Shown here: in pieces, positions 25,993-35,094 of the stretch | Layout: each line of letters starts with the position of its first letter | Position numbering within the stretch: position 1 is the first letter of the stretch | NCBI RefSeq assembly: GCF_019308285.1 | Contig: NZ_WWEM01000031.1 | Location: forward strand, 434,001 to 498,000 | Length of the DNA: 64,000 bases | From: Flavobacterium quisquiliarum | Lineage (GTDB): Bacteria > Bacteroidota > Bacteroidia > Flavobacteriales > Flavobacteriaceae | Direction: 5' to 3' | Translations under genes and position numbers: made by a program | Notes under the pieces: generated by a model | What the model saw: only the letters and a program-made list of their open reading frames with translations | Databases searched by the model: none | Told to the model about the DNA's origin: nothing

Positions 25993-26268
25993 TTATGCTT
26001 TCTTATTCAAAGCTGCGCTTAATTCTAAAGAGATAGCAGAACGCTCTAATTTTAATTTTCCAGACATCGTTTCGATTACAACAGTAGTTTCTGCTAATTC
26101 AGCAATTTTACCGTGAAAACCACTTTTTGTAACTATTTTATCCCCTACTTTAAGGTTGCTTTCAAATTCTTTTTCGTTTTTAGCTCTTTTCTGCTGTGGT
26201 CTGATCATGAAAAAATAAAGTACCACGAACATTAAAAGAAATGGCGCAAATTGAGATAATTGTCCCAT
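25993..26268 (-). CDS. yajC: Preprotein translocase subunit YajC
   Basis: Small inner-membrane protein of the SecDF-YajC complex, which assists protein export. One transmembrane helix (FAPFLLMFVVLYFFMI) is followed by the signature RPQQKRAKNEKEFESNLKVG and KIVTKSGFHGKIAEL. Length 91. It follows nusB after 77 bp on the same strand; the pair is usual in this phylum, often with a DUF1573 gene between them, which is missing here. Confidence 0.93.
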   Translation of the reverse strand: MGQLSQFAPFLLMFVVLYFFMIRPQQKRAKNEKEFESNLKVGDKIVTKSGFHGKIAELAETTVVIETMSGKLKLERSAISLELSAALNKKA

Positions 26269-26345
26269 AATTTAAATTTGTTTTTGATTTATAATTAATA
26301 TTTTCTTTTTGGAATTTGTCTTTTCTTTTTTGGAATTTCTAGATT

Positions 26346-27290
26346 TTACATCAATCCTCTTCCGGTTTTCAGCATCTTTTTATTAGCGGTAAGCTCTTTT
26401 ACCAGATTATCTAAAATTCCGTTGATAAAAATACTGCTTTTTGGAGTAGAATACTCTTTTGCAATTTCTAAATATTCGTTAAGAGTTACTTTTACTGGAA
26501 TCGATGGGAATTTCATAAACTCGCAAATCGCCATTTTCAGGATAATTGTATCGATTTCTGCAATACGATCGCTGTCCCAGTTTGGTGTTTTATCTTCGTA
26601 TTCTTTTGCAAAAGCCGTTTCATTTAAAACAGTTCTTCTAAACAAATCTTTAGCAAAATCTTTATCCTCAACATCCTTATACAATTTTGGCACTCTAAAA
26701 TCGTCTGGTTCTTCGGTTTTAATCGCTTTCAATTGTTTAATGATATGAGTGTTTACAACAGGAATATCATCAACCCAAGTTAATTTATCATCCTCTAAAT
26801 ACTCATATAATTTTTCATTTGGAACAATTACGTTTTCAAACAAATCAATAATAAATTGTCTGTCTTCTTCAAACGTATTGACATTATTCGACATGTATTT
26901 TTTGTAGATATCACTTGCTTTAACATCATTTAAAAGCAAAATAATATAATCGTCGTTTAATGACCAATTGTTGATTTTACGATTTTCTAAAGCGATACTA
27001 AGAGAGTTGCTTTCGGCAAGAAGTTGAAAAATCTTGTTTTTAACAAATTTTTCATTTGGATTACGTTCTGCTGCAGTAGCAAGATGTTTTTTACTTGACA
27101 GATGTAAATAAACGGCTTCTTTTTTACAAATTTCTATCAATGAAGAAAGCATTATAAGATATAAGTCCTGAATATTATCAATACTGTAAAAAAGAAATTT
27201 CTCTTCTTTTTCCATATTATCAGAACCGCTTTGATGCATTGCATAAATGGATTGCATTACTTTAACGCGTATGTGTCTTCTATTTACCAC
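26346..27290 (-). CDS. nusB: Transcription antitermination protein NusB (long form)
   Basis: RNA-binding factor of the antitermination complex on rRNA operons. The family signature is at both ends: RRHIRVKVMQSIYAMHQSG at the start, and at the C-terminus DRIAEIDTIILKMAICEFMK with IPVKVTLNEYLEIAKEYSTP. At 314 residues it is about twice the proteobacterial NusB. The middle is an inserted helical region, a known trait of Bacteroidota homologues. Confidence 0.9.
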   Translation of the reverse strand: MVNRRHIRVKVMQSIYAMHQSGSDNMEKEEKFLFYSIDNIQDLYLIMLSSLIEICKKEAVYLHLSSKKHLATAAERNPNEKFVKNKIFQLLAESNSLSIALENRKINNWSLNDDYIILLLNDVKASDIYKKYMSNNVNTFEEDRQFIIDLFENVIVPNEKLYEYLEDDKLTWVDDIPVVNTHIIKQLKAIKTEEPDDFRVPKLYKDVEDKDFAKDLFRRTVLNETAFAKEYEDKTPNWDSDRIAEIDTIILKMAICEFMKFPSIPVKVTLNEYLEIAKEYSTPKSSIFINGILDNLVKELTANKKMLKTGRGLM

Positions 27291-27374
27291 CTCGTAAGAA
27301 CATTTAAAAATTAGTCTGCAAAAGTATAACTTTAGATGCGTATTTTAAAATTAATTCGTAAAAAAGTCGCCTTT

Positions 27375-27520
27375 TTAGCGGTCAGTTTTCAGGATTTAGT
27401 GGTCAGTGATCAGTTTTTAGTGAGCAGTACCAAACATTCGCAAAAAAAAAATCTCAGTTACAGATTAAACTGTAAACTGAGACTTTAAGACTGAACACTT
27501 AAAAAAAGTGAACACTGAAC
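27375..27520. repeat. CAGT/ACTG-rich intergenic repeat block
   Basis: Short overlapping copies of GGTCAGT, GATCAGT, GAGCAGT and CTGAACACTT fill the gap between nusB and leucine dehydrogenase. TGAACACTT near 27493 can pair with AAGTG-type sequence to form a hairpin after the leucine dehydrogenase gene. Related blocks occur at about 32600-32680 and 42360-42430. Confidence 0.6.
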
Positions 27521-27526
27521 ACTTAA

Positions 27527-28633
27527 TTACTTAGCCGCGTTCTCGATTCTTCTTTGATCGATACGATTTTGAGCAATTGTAAGTGCCGCTTTATGCGTTG
27601 TCATATTATTTTTAGCAGCAAAATCTATAATTTCTAAAGTTGTATTATAGATATTCTCTGTTTTTGTCATGATTTCAGCTTTACCGTAGTTTGCCAATTC
27701 AGCATAAACATTGATGATTCCACCAGCGTTGATTAAGAAATCCGGAGCATATAAAATTCCTCTTTCTTGTAAAATCGCACCGTGAACATTTTCATCTGCT
27801 AATTGATTATTCGCTGCACCCGCAATTACCTTAGCTTTAATTTTATTTACTGTATTATCATTGATTGTTGCTCCCATTGCACAAGGTGCGTAGATATCTA
27901 CATCAGCAGTATACAAATCTTCTCCAGTGTAGATTGTTGCATTGTATTTTGAAGCAACCTGATACAATTTTTCTTCATTAATATCCGTAATTGTTACCTG
28001 CGCTCCTTCTTTAGTTAAATAATCAACCAAAGTTTCCCCTACGTGTCCAATTCCTTGTACCAAAACTTTTTTACCATCTAAAACATCAGTTCCAAACTGA
28101 CTTTTAGCAGCTGCTTTCATACCTAAATAAACTCCATAAGCAGTAACTGGAGAAGGGTTTCCAGAACCACCTCTTTCTTCAGAAATACCTGTCACATAAG
28201 GAGTAACATCTCTTACAGTATCCATGTCTTTAGTTTCCATTCCGACATCTTCTGCTGTAATATATCTTCCGCTTAGTGAATGAACGAATTCACCAAACTT
28301 ACGCATTAATTCAGGTGTTTTTTGTGTTTTAGCATCACCGATAATTACGGCTTTTCCTCCACCAATATTAAGTCCAGTAATAGCAGATTTAAACGTCATA
28401 CCCCTAGAAAGACGTAAAACATCGTTTAAAGCTTCCCATTCTGTGTTATAATTCCACATTCTGGTTCCTCCCAAAGCTGGCCCCATAACCGAATTATGAA
28501 TACCAATAATTGCTTTTAAACCTGTATCTTTGTCATTGCAAAATACAATTTGTTCGTGATCGTCAAAAGATAATTGACCAAAAACAGGATCCATTTTTTG
28601 AAGTTCCTTTCCAGTTGCGAAAGTTGCATCCAT
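27527..28633 (-). CDS. Leucine (branched-chain amino acid) dehydrogenase
   Basis: NAD-dependent oxidative deamination of leucine, isoleucine and valine to 2-oxo acids. The Glu/Leu/Phe/Val dehydrogenase signature is clear: GPALGGTRMW, LRLSRGMTFKSAITGLNIGG with GGKAVIIGD, ITAEDVG, and the Rossmann VLVQGIGHVGETLVDYL with PCAMGATIND. Length 368 (365-370 is usual). A start at Met14 (MDPVFGQ) is possible. It diverges from the ABC exporter gene. Together with the HMG-CoA lyase gene it supports leucine catabolism. Confidence 0.92.
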   Translation of the reverse strand: MDATFATGKELQKMDPVFGQLSFDDHEQIVFCNDKDTGLKAIIGIHNSVMGPALGGTRMWNYNTEWEALNDVLRLSRGMTFKSAITGLNIGGGKAVIIGDAKTQKTPELMRKFGEFVHSLSGRYITAEDVGMETKDMDTVRDVTPYVTGISEERGGSGNPSPVTAYGVYLGMKAAAKSQFGTDVLDGKKVLVQGIGHVGETLVDYLTKEGAQVTITDINEEKLYQVASKYNATIYTGEDLYTADVDIYAPCAMGATINDNTVNKIKAKVIAGAANNQLADENVHGAILQERGILYAPDFLINAGGIINVYAELANYGKAEIMTKTENIYNTTLEIIDFAAKNNMTTHKAALTIAQNRIDQRRIENAAK

Positions 28634-28837
28634 AGCGCTAGTATTAATTAGGTTAAAATTATGAATTCGTCAAAAAGACAACTCAAACTTAATTAAAAAA
28701 TACACATGTGCTAATTTTTTATCTTTAAAATAACAATATTACAATATAATTGTTTTGATTAAATCGTAAGTTATTATAATTTTATTTAATAATAATTCTT
28801 AAATCCAAATCAATTCAATATCAGATTTCTTAAAAAA

Positions 28838-30616
28838 ATGAAAGAACTAAGCTATTTAAATAAATATTTCATCAAATATAAATATAGTTTTTCACTTGGT
28901 ATTTTAACCACTATAATCGCACAAATATTTTCTTTGTATACTCCAAAGCTTATCAGTAAGTCTTTAAACGCTATTGAGAATTTTGATAAACTACCAATTG
29001 CCGATCAAAAATCAGAGATTATAATTGCTGCTTATCGCCAAGATTTAATCCATAACGTATTATTAATCATTGGCACAACGATTGTAGCCGGCTTTTTAAC
29101 GTTTTTAATGCGTCAGACCTTAATTGTAATGTCCCGCCATATTGAATTTGACTTGAAAAATGAAGTTTTTAGACAATATGAAAATCTATCACAGACTTTT
29201 TACAAACAAAATCGAACTGGGGATTTAATGAACCGAATCAGCGAAGACGTTTCAAAAGTCCGCATGTATGTTGGCCCAGCTGTTATGTATACTATTAATA
29301 CAGCTATCCGTTTTGCAATTGTTATATTATATATGTATAATGTATCGCCACGTCTTACCTTATATACCATATTACCACTACCGATTCTTTCGTATTGTAT
29401 TTTTAAATTAAGCTCAGAAATCAACAAACGAAGTACTACTTTTCAGCAGTACCTTTCCAAGGTTTCAAGTTTTACTCAGGAAATATTCTCAGGAATTCGT
29501 GTAATCAAAGCGTATTCTTTAGAAAATCAGCATCAGAATATTATGGTTGATCTTGCAGAAGAAAGCAAACGTAAAAGTTTAAGTCTGGCAAGAGTTCAAT
29601 CTTTATTTGGCCCATTGATGATTGCGCTTATTGGAATCAGTAATTTGGTGGTAATTTATTTTGGTGGAGTAATGTATATCAACGGAAGCATTCCAAACAT
29701 TGGAACTATTGCCGAATTTATTTTATATGTAAATATGCTGACCTGGCCTGTTGCTTCTTTAGGATGGGTTTCATCTATGGTTCAGGAAGCAGAAGCTTCT
29801 CAAAAACGTTTAAATGAATTTTTGAAGATTGAACCTGAAATTAAAAACAACAATGAAAGTTCATCAGTGATACAGGGAACGATTACTTTCGACAATGTTT
29901 CTTTTACCTATAACGACACTAATATTGAAGCACTAAAAAATCTTTCTTTCACAGTAAAAAAAGGAGAAACACTGGCAATTCTAGGAAAAACTGGTTCTGG
30001 AAAATCTACTATACTTTCTCTAATATCCAGATTGTATGATGTAACCGATGGAGAAATTAAAATTGACGAAAACGAAATTAGTACTTTAAATCTAAATGAT
30101 CTCCGAAATAATATCGGAATTGTACCTCAAGATGCTTTCTTATTTTCTGATACTATTAAAAATAATATCAAATTCGGAAACCAGAATGCAACTGACGAAG
30201 AAGTGTATGAAGCAGCCAAAAATGCAGTGGTTCATGACAACATTATTGCATTTAACAAACAGTATGACACTATTTTAGGAGAAAGAGGAATTACGCTTTC
30301 TGGAGGTCAGAAACAACGTGTTTCGATTGCTAGAGCAATTATTAAGAACCCTGCAATCTTACTTTTTGATGATTGTTTATCTGCCGTTGATACTGAAACC
30401 GAAGAAATGATTTTAAACAATTTGTTTGAGATTTCGAAAGACAAAACAACCATAATTGTAAGTCACCGAGTATCATCTGCTAAAAATGCAGACAAAATTA
30501 TTATACTCGAAGATGGTAAGATTATTCAACAAGGTTCTCATAATCAATTAATAAATCAGGAGGGATATTATGCATCGTTATATTTAAAACAACTTTCGGA
30601 AAAAGAATTACTTTAA
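28838..30616 (+). CDS. ABC transporter, fused permease and ATPase (exporter type)
   Basis: Half-transporter of the MsbA/lipid A and multidrug exporter type, expected to dimerise in the inner membrane. Residues 1-320 hold six transmembrane helices. The ATPase domain has Walker A GKTGSGKST near residue 384, Q-loop GIVPQDAFLF, signature LSGGQKQRVSIARA, Walker B ILLFDDCLSAVD and H-loop VSHRV. At 592 residues it is complete. A DUF3276 gene follows after 53 bp. Substrate unknown. Confidence 0.92.
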   Translation: MKELSYLNKYFIKYKYSFSLGILTTIIAQIFSLYTPKLISKSLNAIENFDKLPIADQKSEIIIAAYRQDLIHNVLLIIGTTIVAGFLTFLMRQTLIVMSRHIEFDLKNEVFRQYENLSQTFYKQNRTGDLMNRISEDVSKVRMYVGPAVMYTINTAIRFAIVILYMYNVSPRLTLYTILPLPILSYCIFKLSSEINKRSTTFQQYLSKVSSFTQEIFSGIRVIKAYSLENQHQNIMVDLAEESKRKSLSLARVQSLFGPLMIALIGISNLVVIYFGGVMYINGSIPNIGTIAEFILYVNMLTWPVASLGWVSSMVQEAEASQKRLNEFLKIEPEIKNNNESSSVIQGTITFDNVSFTYNDTNIEALKNLSFTVKKGETLAILGKTGSGKSTILSLISRLYDVTDGEIKIDENEISTLNLNDLRNNIGIVPQDAFLFSDTIKNNIKFGNQNATDEEVYEAAKNAVVHDNIIAFNKQYDTILGERGITLSGGQKQRVSIARAIIKNPAILLFDDCLSAVDTETEEMILNNLFEISKDKTTIIVSHRVSSAKNADKIIILEDGKIIQQGSHNQLINQEGYYASLYLKQLSEKELL

Positions 30617-30669
30617 TTGTTGCGTAATAGATAATTTTTTATGATTTTTGAGTACTATTAATTCCAAAA

Positions 30670-31053
30670 ATGATAGAACGTATTATGAGAGAAAATGACA
30701 TGTTAGAAAAAGAAGAGATTTTTTCTAAAGTATTACGAGCAGGAAGAAGAACTTATTTCTTTGATGTGAGAGCTACCAAAGCCGATGATTACTATATTAC
30801 TATTACCGAAAGCAAAAAGTTTACTGAGGAAGATGGTTCTTTTCACTTCAAAAAACACAAAATTTACTTGTACAAAGAAGATTTTAGTGCTTTCGCAGAA
30901 ATTTTAGAGGAAATGACTTCTTATGTTTTGAACCACAAAGGCGAAGAAGTAATTTCTGAAAGACATCAAAAAGATTTTAAAAAAGAATATAGTTCAGATA
31001 AATCCGAAAGCCCAAGATCTAGTTTTACAGATATTGATTTTGATGATATTTAA
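30670..31053 (+). CDS. DUF3276 / PUR-alpha-like nucleic-acid-binding protein
   Basis: A 127-residue protein containing the PUR-type repeat: EEIFSKVLRAGRRTYFFDVR, YYITITESKKF and HKIYLYKEDFSAFAEILEEM. A disordered acidic tail follows (SSFTDIDFDDI). Proteins of this family in bacteroidetes and spirochaetes bind single-stranded DNA or RNA in vitro; the role in the cell is not settled. Starts at Met7 or Met12 are also possible. It lies directly downstream of the ABC exporter gene and ends in a terminator. Confidence 0.85.
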   Translation: MIERIMRENDMLEKEEIFSKVLRAGRRTYFFDVRATKADDYYITITESKKFTEEDGSFHFKKHKIYLYKEDFSAFAEILEEMTSYVLNHKGEEVISERHQKDFKKEYSSDKSESPRSSFTDIDFDDI

Positions 31054-31082
31054 TTCAAAATAAAACTTTATTATAAAGTACG

Positions 31083-31116
31083 AGTCCAAATTGTTCTGCA
31101 TTTTGGGCTTTTTTTA
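31083..31116 (+). terminator. Terminator after the DUF3276 gene
   Basis: AGTCCAAA pairs with TTTTGGGCT, followed by TTTTTTT. Confidence 0.75.
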
Positions 31117-31199
31117 TATATTAATTTATTATTTTAGACTTTAGACTTCAGATTTTAGATTCTATCTAATCGAATAAATTCAACAATACAATATAAAAA

Positions 31200-32024
31200 A
31201 TGAGAAAATTAATTATTCTTCTAAGTTTCTTTCTTTACGGAGTTTCATTATCTGCACAGAATCTAGAATATGAAACGAAAAATAACATTCAATATTATAG
31301 TGCGTCTGTAAATAAATCAGATAAGTATATCAATGAAAGATGTGTGCTCGATATTTACTATCCTAAGAATAAAAAGGATTTCGCAACTATTGTGTGGTTT
31401 CACGGCGGCGGATTGACTGGTGGCAACAAAGAAATTCCCGAAGCTTTAAAAAACAAAGGTTTTGCAATTATTGGAGTAAATTACAGATTATCTCCTAAAG
31501 CAAAAGCCGAAAAAGCGATTGAAGACGCGGCGGCTGCCGTTGCATGGACTTTTAACAATATTGCCAATTATGGAGGAGACAAATCAAAGATTTTTGTTTC
31601 CGGACATTCTGCTGGAGGTTATTTAGGAATGATGATCGGTTTAGATAAAAAATGGCTTCAAAAAGAAAACATCGATGCCAATCAAATTGCGGGGCTTATT
31701 CCGTTTAGCGGACAATGTATTACACATTTTGAAATTAGAAGAGAAAACGGAATACCAGAAAAACAGCCTACAATTGATGCTTTTGCTCCTTTATTCCATG
31801 TCCGCGGCGATGCTCCGCCTTTGTTATTAATTACCGGAGATCGTGAATTAGAAATGCTGGGACGTTACGAAGAAAACGCTTATATGACAAGAATGATGAA
31901 ACTGAACGGACATAAAGATACCAAACTTTACGAATTGGATGGTTATGGTCACGGAATGACAGAACCTGCTTTTCCGCTCTTAGTAAATGAAGTAAACCGA
32001 ATTCTGAAAGAACTTAAAAAATAA
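31200..32024 (+). CDS. Secreted alpha/beta hydrolase (esterase)
   Basis: A 274-residue enzyme with a signal peptide (LIILLSFFLYGVSLSAQ). The fold is that of hormone-sensitive-lipase/carboxylesterase types: oxyanion motif WFHGGGLTGG, nucleophile elbow GHSAGGY (Ser137), an acidic residue in ITGDRELEM, and His in GYGHGMTEP. It is probably active in the periplasm on small esters. The RBBP9-like hydrolase gene follows after 25 bp on the same strand. Confidence 0.85.
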   Translation: MRKLIILLSFFLYGVSLSAQNLEYETKNNIQYYSASVNKSDKYINERCVLDIYYPKNKKDFATIVWFHGGGLTGGNKEIPEALKNKGFAIIGVNYRLSPKAKAEKAIEDAAAAVAWTFNNIANYGGDKSKIFVSGHSAGGYLGMMIGLDKKWLQKENIDANQIAGLIPFSGQCITHFEIRRENGIPEKQPTIDAFAPLFHVRGDAPPLLLITGDRELEMLGRYEENAYMTRMMKLNGHKDTKLYELDGYGHGMTEPAFPLLVNEVNRILKELKK

Positions 32025-32049
32025 TCACTAAATAAAAAATTCCACGGCA

Positions 32050-32598
32050 ATGGAGACACAACTTTTAATCATACCAGGACTTGGAGATTCTGGCGAAAAA
32101 CACTGGCAGACCTTTTGGCATCAAAAATTCAAAAACTCGATTCGCGTTGTACAAGACAATTGGGATGAACCTGTTCGGGAAGAATGGCTTGAGCGCTTAA
32201 ATGAGAACATTTTAAAACTAGACCAACCAACCATTCTTGTAGCGCATAGTCTGGCTGTTTCATTGGTTTTACATTGGGCAGAAAAATATAATAATCCGAA
32301 TATAATTGGTGCTTTTTTAGTCGCTCCTGCTGATGTCGATTCACCTCAACACACACCAGAATGCACAAGAAACTTCTCTCCGATTCCGCTTTACAAATTA
32401 CCTTTTCCATCTGTAGTCGTTGCAAGCGAAAATGATCCTTATGCTTCTTTCGAAAGAAAAAAATACTTTGCTGAACAATGGGGAAGTCATTTCGTAAATA
32501 TCGGTCAGCAAGGGCATATCAATTCCGATTCTGACTTAAAATATTGGGAAGAAGGTCAGTTGCTATTACAGAAGTTAATTGAGAATATTAAAAAGTAA
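32050..32598 (+). CDS. RBBP9/YdeN-family serine hydrolase
   Basis: A 182-residue cytoplasmic alpha/beta hydrolase. The start (LLIIPGLGDSGEKHWQTFW) and the sequence VQDNWDEPVREEWLERL are typical of the family. The nucleophile is in VAHSLAV, the Asp in SENDPYAS, and the His in GQQGHINS. Family members are small esterases of uncertain substrate. It is close behind the previous hydrolase gene and probably in the same operon. Confidence 0.85.
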   Translation: METQLLIIPGLGDSGEKHWQTFWHQKFKNSIRVVQDNWDEPVREEWLERLNENILKLDQPTILVAHSLAVSLVLHWAEKYNNPNIIGAFLVAPADVDSPQHTPECTRNFSPIPLYKLPFPSVVVASENDPYASFERKKYFAEQWGSHFVNIGQQGHINSDSDLKYWEEGQLLLQKLIENIKK

Positions 32599-32599
32599 T

Positions 32600-32682
32600 C
32601 AGTGTTCAGATTTTTAGTGTTCAGTAACGATAATTAAACTCTTGCAAACTGAACACTAAAAACCTAAACACCGAACACTAAC
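32600..32682. repeat. Inverted AGTGTTCAGT/ACTGAACACT block between convergent genes
   Basis: Two copies of AGTGTTCAG on the left face ACTGAACACT and CGAACACT on the right, so the whole 80-bp gap can fold back. It probably acts as a two-way terminator. The same short sequence is present in the 27.4 kb block. Confidence 0.65.
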
Positions 32683-33013
32683 CTATACGTAACCCATTTT
32701 CTATTTTAAAATCCGGAGCTAATAAAACAACATCTCCTTCCTCTCCTACTGCACCTAAAACAAGGCATTCGCTCATAAATTTTCCAATTTGCTTTTTAGG
32801 AAAATTGACTACTGCCACAATTTGTCGATTGATTAAATCTTCTTTTTGATATCGTTTAGTAATTTGTGCGGATGATTTTCTAATTCCGATTTCTGAACCA
32901 AAATCTATTGTTAATTGATAAGCCGGTTTTCTGGCTTCTGGAAAATCATTTACTTCTAATATGGTTCCTACGCGCATATCGGTGCGCTCAAATTCACTCC
33001 AAGTTAAATCCAT
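32678..33013 (-). CDS. csaA: CsaA-like tRNA-binding domain protein
   Basis: A 111-residue single OB-fold tRNA-binding domain: FERTDMRVGTILEVNDFPEA, KPAYQLTIDFG, VVNFPKKQIGKFMSECLVLG, and a C-terminal LLAPDFKIENGLRIG. Matches CsaA, a homodimer reported to have chaperone activity and to bind tRNA. Single gene on the minus strand between plus-strand genes. Confidence 0.88.
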   Translation of the reverse strand: MDLTWSEFERTDMRVGTILEVNDFPEARKPAYQLTIDFGSEIGIRKSSAQITKRYQKEDLINRQIVAVVNFPKKQIGKFMSECLVLGAVGEEGDVVLLAPDFKIENGLRIG

Positions 33014-33143
33014 TTTTATTGTATTAGTAGTACAAACCTATAAATTCTGTAATTAATCTCCCTAATTCTATAACCTATTTCTTTTATTAAGAAGCTAATT
33101 TTACGAGAAGATAATAATGGTACTCACGTAAAAAAGATATAAA

Positions 33144-34037
33144 ATGGAACATACACTTAGCAATACAAACTTATCATTAAAGGATTTTGAATCTAATCTA
33201 AAACAAGTCCATACTGATAAATACATAGAAGTAGCTCAAAATGTTAGATTATATGTAAAAGATTATGGAAAAGGAAAACCTGTAATCCTTATTCATGGAT
33301 GGCCTCTTTCAAATGAAATGTGGGAATACCAAATTGATCATCTTGTACAAAATAATTACCGAGTAATTGCATACGATCGACGCGGATTTGGTAAATCATC
33401 GCAGCCATGGGATGGCTACGATTATGATACTTTAACGGATGATTTGAAAGAAATTATCGAGCAATTGGAATTGGAAAATGTAACACTTGTAGGTTTTTCT
33501 ATGGGTGGCGGAGAAGTGGTTCGCTATTTCAGCCGTCATGGAGGAAAAGGTGTTACTAAAGCGGCTTTAATTTCATCTATTATACCTTTTCTTCTAAAAA
33601 CAGACGATAATCCAGACGGACATCCAAAAGAAAAAAGTGAAAATACAGCCGCTGCAATTAAAGAAGATCGAATAGCATTTGTTGACAATTTCGGAAAAAC
33701 TTTCTTTGGCATCAATATCATCAACAAGCCAATCAGTACACCATTATTAGAATATTACAGAACTTTATGTTCTCTTGCTTCACCAAGAGCAACTTTAAAA
33801 TGTGCAGAATCTTTTTCTTATACTGATTTTAGGGATGAACTGGATTTTATAAAAGTTCCAACTCTAATCATTCATGGAGATGACGACAAAATCGTACCAA
33901 TTGACCTTACTTCAAGAAAAGCAGCTAAAGCAATTGCAAATAATACGTTTATTGAATATGAAGGAGCGCCTCACGGCTTATTTTATACCGACAGAGAAAA
34001 ACTAAACGAGGATTTACTTCAATTTTTAAATTCTTAA
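33144..34037 (+). CDS. Alpha/beta hydrolase of the haloperoxidase-like (perhydrolase) group
   Basis: A 297-residue hydrolase without a signal peptide. Key segments: ILIHGWPLSNEMW, YDRRGFGKSSQPWDGYDYDT, nucleophile elbow GFSMGGGEVVRY (Ser119), acidic HGDDDKIVP, and His in GAPHGLFYTDREKL. This is the pattern of non-haem chloroperoxidases and arylesterases, which act as esterases and can form peracids. About 30 extra N-terminal residues precede the fold. Closed by a terminator. Confidence 0.85.
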   Translation: MEHTLSNTNLSLKDFESNLKQVHTDKYIEVAQNVRLYVKDYGKGKPVILIHGWPLSNEMWEYQIDHLVQNNYRVIAYDRRGFGKSSQPWDGYDYDTLTDDLKEIIEQLELENVTLVGFSMGGGEVVRYFSRHGGKGVTKAALISSIIPFLLKTDDNPDGHPKEKSENTAAAIKEDRIAFVDNFGKTFFGINIINKPISTPLLEYYRTLCSLASPRATLKCAESFSYTDFRDELDFIKVPTLIIHGDDDKIVPIDLTSRKAAKAIANNTFIEYEGAPHGLFYTDREKLNEDLLQFLNS

Positions 34038-34049
34038 AAAAAACAAAAA

Positions 34050-34101
34050 AGTATCCAAAGAGCAAGCCGACAATGATAACTGCTTCTTTGGGTATTTTTT
34101 T
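34050..34101 (+). terminator. Terminator after the haloperoxidase-like hydrolase gene
   Basis: GTATCCAAAGAGCA pairs with TGCTTCTTTGGGTAT across a 16-nt loop, followed by a T tract. Confidence 0.75.
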
Positions 34102-34164
34102 ATTCTTGTGCTCTTTTATTTACAGATTTTTAAACCTATTTTTGAAAATCTAATTTCTAATAAA

Positions 34165-34719
34165 ATGGCACGTACAGAATCGACAATGCTTCCTTTAGGA
34201 ACAATTGCACCTGATTTTTATTTAAAAGATACCAATTCTAATGACACTTTCACTTTTCAAGATTTGAAAGGATCAAAAGGAACATTAGTAATGTTTATCT
34301 GCAATCATTGTCCGTTTGTACATCATGTTATTCAAGAAGTTGTAATGATTGCTAATGATTATCGAGTTCAGGGAATTGGAGTTATTGCTATTTCAAGCAA
34401 TGATGTTGTAAAATATCCGCAGGATTCTCCAGAATTAATGGCAGATTTTGCGTTGGAAAACAAAATCGACTTTCCCTATTTATACGACGAAAGCCAAGAA
34501 ACCGCAAAAGCTTATCAAGCAGCCTGTACTCCTGATTTTTATTTATTTGATAATCAAGACAAATTATTTTATCGCGGACAATTGGACGATTCTAGACCAG
34601 GAAACGGAATTAGCCTGAGTGGAAGCGACTTAAGAGGTGCTATTGATGCCTTAATTTATAACAGAAGTTTGAAAGAACCACAAAAACCAAGTTTAGGCTG
34701 TGGCATAAAATGGAAGTAA
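34165..34719 (+). CDS. Thioredoxin-fold peroxiredoxin-like protein
   Basis: About 184 residues from ATG 34165 (MARTESTMLPLG). AhpC/TSA-type thioredoxin fold with APDFYLKDTNS, LVMFICNHCPFVHHV (a CxxC pair at the active site) and the distal ACTPDFYLFD with the cis-Pro region. The family occurs widely in bacteroidetes as an uncharacterised thioredoxin-like protein, probably a cytoplasmic redox enzyme. The longer in-frame TTG start at 34108 would place the terminator region inside the gene and was rejected. Confidence 0.82.
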   Translation: MARTESTMLPLGTIAPDFYLKDTNSNDTFTFQDLKGSKGTLVMFICNHCPFVHHVIQEVVMIANDYRVQGIGVIAISSNDVVKYPQDSPELMADFALENKIDFPYLYDESQETAKAYQAACTPDFYLFDNQDKLFYRGQLDDSRPGNGISLSGSDLRGAIDALIYNRSLKEPQKPSLGCGIKWK

Positions 34720-34746
34720 ATACGCACTAAATCCAAAAAGATTCCC

Positions 34747-34754
34747 TATATTTG
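34747..34754 (+). promoter_or_regulatory. -7 promoter box upstream of the small ORF
   Basis: TATATTTG, 20 bp before the ATG of the 33-codon ORF at 34775. Confidence 0.5.
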
Positions 34755-34774
34755 CAGATCAATTTATCATCCTT

Positions 34775-34876
34775 ATGGGAAATACAATACCATTTACAGC
34801 TCCTGAAAAGTCGTTTTGCTTTGCAAAACCACTCGTTGCTGTAATTATTTCGCATAATAAGGCCTTTATTAATTAG
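34775..34876 (+). CDS. Possible leader peptide, 33 codons
   Basis: Begins MGNTIPFTAPEKSF and ends SHNKAFIN. It resembles no family I know. It starts 20 bp after a consensus -7 box, and its stop codon lies between two copies of AGGCCT that can pair; the second copy overlaps the arm of a further hairpin. That placement is typical of leader peptides whose translation selects between RNA structures, but no T tract follows, so attenuation is unproven. It could also be chance within an RNA gene. Confidence 0.35.
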   Translation: MGNTIPFTAPEKSFCFAKPLVAVIISHNKAFIN

Positions 34877-34913
34877 GCCTCCGTCTATTTCAGCTTCTTC
34901 TTTCTGACGGAGG
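34860..34913 (+). promoter_or_regulatory. Two mutually exclusive hairpins before the Rnk-like gene
   Basis: AGGCCT at 34860-34865 can pair with AGGCCT at 34875-34880. CCTCCGTC at 34878-34885 can pair perfectly with GACGGAGG at 34906-34913. The two helices share bases 34878-34880 and cannot form together. The remaining sequence to 35094 is AT-rich and shows no gene. Confidence 0.45.
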
Positions 34914-35094
34914 ATTTACATCAACTTAAACATTTATTTATTTGACAAAAATCAGTTTTTGGTCAGATCTTTTTTTGTTTTTCAAATTAAACATTTCCGA
35001 TACTTCTTTATTGTGAAATAAGAAATTGTTCGTTTATGTAGATTCAAAAGAAGAATAATCATTTAAATTTTATAACAATAAATTCAATATAGAT

